Shown: piece by piece, positions 6,080 through 6,297 of the stretch | How the letters are laid out: each line of letters begins with the position of its first letter | Numbering within the stretch: position 1 is the first letter of the stretch | Assembly (NCBI GenBank): GCA_021797365.1 | Contig: JAJZZU010000160.1 | Location: forward strand, 1 to 6,297 | Length of the DNA: 6,297 nucleotides | Direction of reading: 5' to 3' | Origin: Pseudomonadota bacterium | GTDB lineage: Bacteria; Pseudomonadota; Gammaproteobacteria; Acidiferrobacterales; Acidiferrobacteraceae | Notes under the pieces: model-generated | The model's input: only the letters and a program-made list of their open reading frames with translations | Databases searched by the model: none | Told to the model about the DNA's origin: nothing | Program-made: the position numbers and the translations under genes

Positions 6080-6297
6080 TCAAACCGGCGCGTCGCCGCG
6101 CGTTCGGCGATCGAGCGGCGAATTCGACTGCAGGTTTTGGGTCGCCGATGACAGGAAGGGAGGGTGCCCCAACCGCAGCGCGATCTCGGTATCGGTGCAC
6201 AATACCGTCACATAGAGCATCGTGTCGTGCCAATACCGATCCTCCTGAAGAAGTAGCGCGCACAGCCTCACCCAGCCCGGACGACCACGGGCGGCGC
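6080..6297 (-). CDS. C-terminal part of an unidentified protein, truncated by the right window edge
   Basis: A minus-strand frame is open from the window edge to a TGA at 6082-6080, giving about 71 residues. Codon use looks coding: G/C predominates at third positions, and the product has a natural mix of aromatic, acidic and hydrophobic residues, for example LLLQEDRYWHDTMLYVTVL. The last part is polar and basic (SPLDRRTRGDAPV), like a disordered tail. I recognise no family. It could start inside the window at the GTG at 6271, but no ribosome binding site supports that, so a gene continuing to the right is more likely. A second minus-strand frame over the same DNA (stop near 5949) is also open and has AGGAGG 7 nt ahead of a TTG at 6233. 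Its Arg/Ala/Pro-rich product looks like a shadow. The gene would be convergent with the GGDEF/EAL gene, with a 118-nt gap. Confidence 0.4.
   Translation of the reverse strand, partial: AARGRPGWVRLCALLLQEDRYWHDTMLYVTVLCTDTEIALRLGHPPFLSSATQNLQSNSPLDRRTRGDAPV

Noticed and set aside
6093..6110. TCGCCG/CGGCGA hairpin near the 3' end of the right-edge frame
   Set aside because: Six pairs inside a probable coding region with no T-run; not distinguishable from chance.
1..6297. CRISPR arrays, insertion sequences, tRNAs, phage or defence genes
   Set aside because: No regularly spaced repeats, transposase or integrase motifs, tRNA T-arm signatures or defence domains were found on either strand by reading.

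Overview
The window is GC-rich with strong G/C preference at third codon positions. It carries a class A (proteobacterial-type) RNase P RNA, a long-form transaldolase and a very large membrane-bound GGDEF/EAL protein. Together these suggest a high-GC proteobacterium, most likely a gammaproteobacterium. An acidophilic chemolithotroph of the Acidiferrobacter/Acidithiobacillus kind is a guess from the general character of the proteins, not something the sequence proves.

Layout from left to right. (1) Positions 138 to 1, minus strand: the 5' part of rnpB, running off the left edge. It includes the diagnostic CR-I/P4 segment. Its P3 and P12 stems look unusually short. (2) A candidate -10 box for rnpB lies at 150-145, in the 35-nt gap after the transaldolase stop codon. 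(3) Positions 1292 to 174, minus strand: tal, a complete 372-codon transaldolase with all catalytic residues visible. (4) Positions 1293 to 1989: a long (697 nt) divergent intergenic region. It holds the promoters of both flanking genes, a strong GC hairpin (1733-1750) and an AT-cored dyad (1861-1885), but no convincing gene. (5) Positions 1990 to 5961, plus strand: a 1323-residue protein with two membrane segments, a periplasmic sensor, about three GAF domains, GGDEF, EAL and an unassigned helical C-terminal extension. (6) Positions 5962 to 6079: a short convergent gap. (7) Positions 6297 to 6080, minus strand: the probable 3' end of an unidentified gene entering from the right edge.

The genes do not form one functional unit. 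tal and rnpB are tandem and could be co-transcribed by read-through. They serve sugar-phosphate metabolism (non-oxidative pentose phosphate pathway) and tRNA 5' maturation respectively. The divergent GGDEF/EAL gene is a stand-alone signalling gene that would sense an external or periplasmic cue, combine it with cytoplasmic GAF inputs, and make or degrade c-di-GMP. The most informative details are its near-complete EAL catalytic set with one key substitution (Leu where the loop-6-anchoring Glu should be), its degenerate RxxE I-site, and its extra C-terminal domain. I see no CRISPR array, insertion sequence, phage gene, tRNA or defence system, and no convincing novel system.
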